DNA of 64,000 nucleotides from Bolinopsis microptera (Eukaryota > Ctenophora > Tentaculata > Lobata > Bolinopsidae): assembly GCF_026151205.1 (NCBI RefSeq), contig NC_087079.1:3242730-3306729 (forward strand), read 5' to 3'. The notes beneath the pieces are model-generated. The model saw only the letters and a list, made by a program, of their open reading frames with translations, was not told the origin of the DNA and made no database searches. Positions 63,983 to 64,000 of this stretch are shown here, in pieces. The translations under genes and the position numbers were made by a program. Each line of letters starts with the position of its first letter. Within the stretch, counting starts at the first letter, position 1.

Positions 63983-64000
63983 TGTTAACGACCCAAAGGA

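Overview
The window looks like nuclear DNA of an intron-rich invertebrate animal. It is AT-rich, has long introns with GT/AG splice sites, carries many DNA-transposon remnants and minisatellites, and encodes animal-type proteins: a WNK-family C-terminal half, a BTB protein and an LDL-receptor-repeat GPCR. I cannot name the phylum. There are no operons, CRISPR arrays, rRNA or convincing tRNA genes.

Layout. 1-341: the 3' end of an unrecognised plus-strand coding exon. 627-4637 (minus): a BTB-domain gene split by a hAT transposon (1902-4245) with a 22-bp perfect TIR and 8-bp target duplication. 5394-48470 (plus): a large spliced gene rebuilt here from 23 phase-compatible exons. It encodes the C-terminal half of a WNK kinase: a second CCT/OSR1_C-like domain, RFx[V/I] SPAK/OSR1-docking motifs, Gln-rich linkers, and the WNK coiled coil followed by a basic Ser-rich tail. 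No kinase domain is visible. An apparent in-gene start at 26183 could give a kinase-less isoform. About 51.0-54.1 kb (minus): a proposed new gene of six short exons, unrecognised. 60809-63982 (minus): an intronless LDLa-repeat GPCR that may continue past the right edge.

Mobile and repeat content. Besides the hAT there are a mariner-ended element (19649-20415), LINE reverse-transcriptase fragments (20860-21395 and 52043-52522), a G-run-ended foldback (about 21426-22335), a TTAA-flanked foldback (27161-27861), a TIR element filled with about 20 copies of TTAACCA (28743-30670), and a TA-flanked element (56095-57375) with another foldback nested in it (56583-56979). Two identical 79-bp elements (22375-22453, 58024-58102) each have their own perfect 9-bp target duplications. 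Tandem repeats include a 28-bp coding array whose every unit carries splice-site-like sequence (43539-44057), a 1.9-kb two-letter minisatellite (36010-37905), and a 43-bp array holding a CArg-type box and an E-box per unit (59653-60176).

The WNK C-terminal exons would together supply regulatory and docking functions for cation-chloride cotransporter signalling. The other genes have no evident functional link to it. Exon boundaries were inferred by eye from splice consensus and phase; no alignment or transcript was available.
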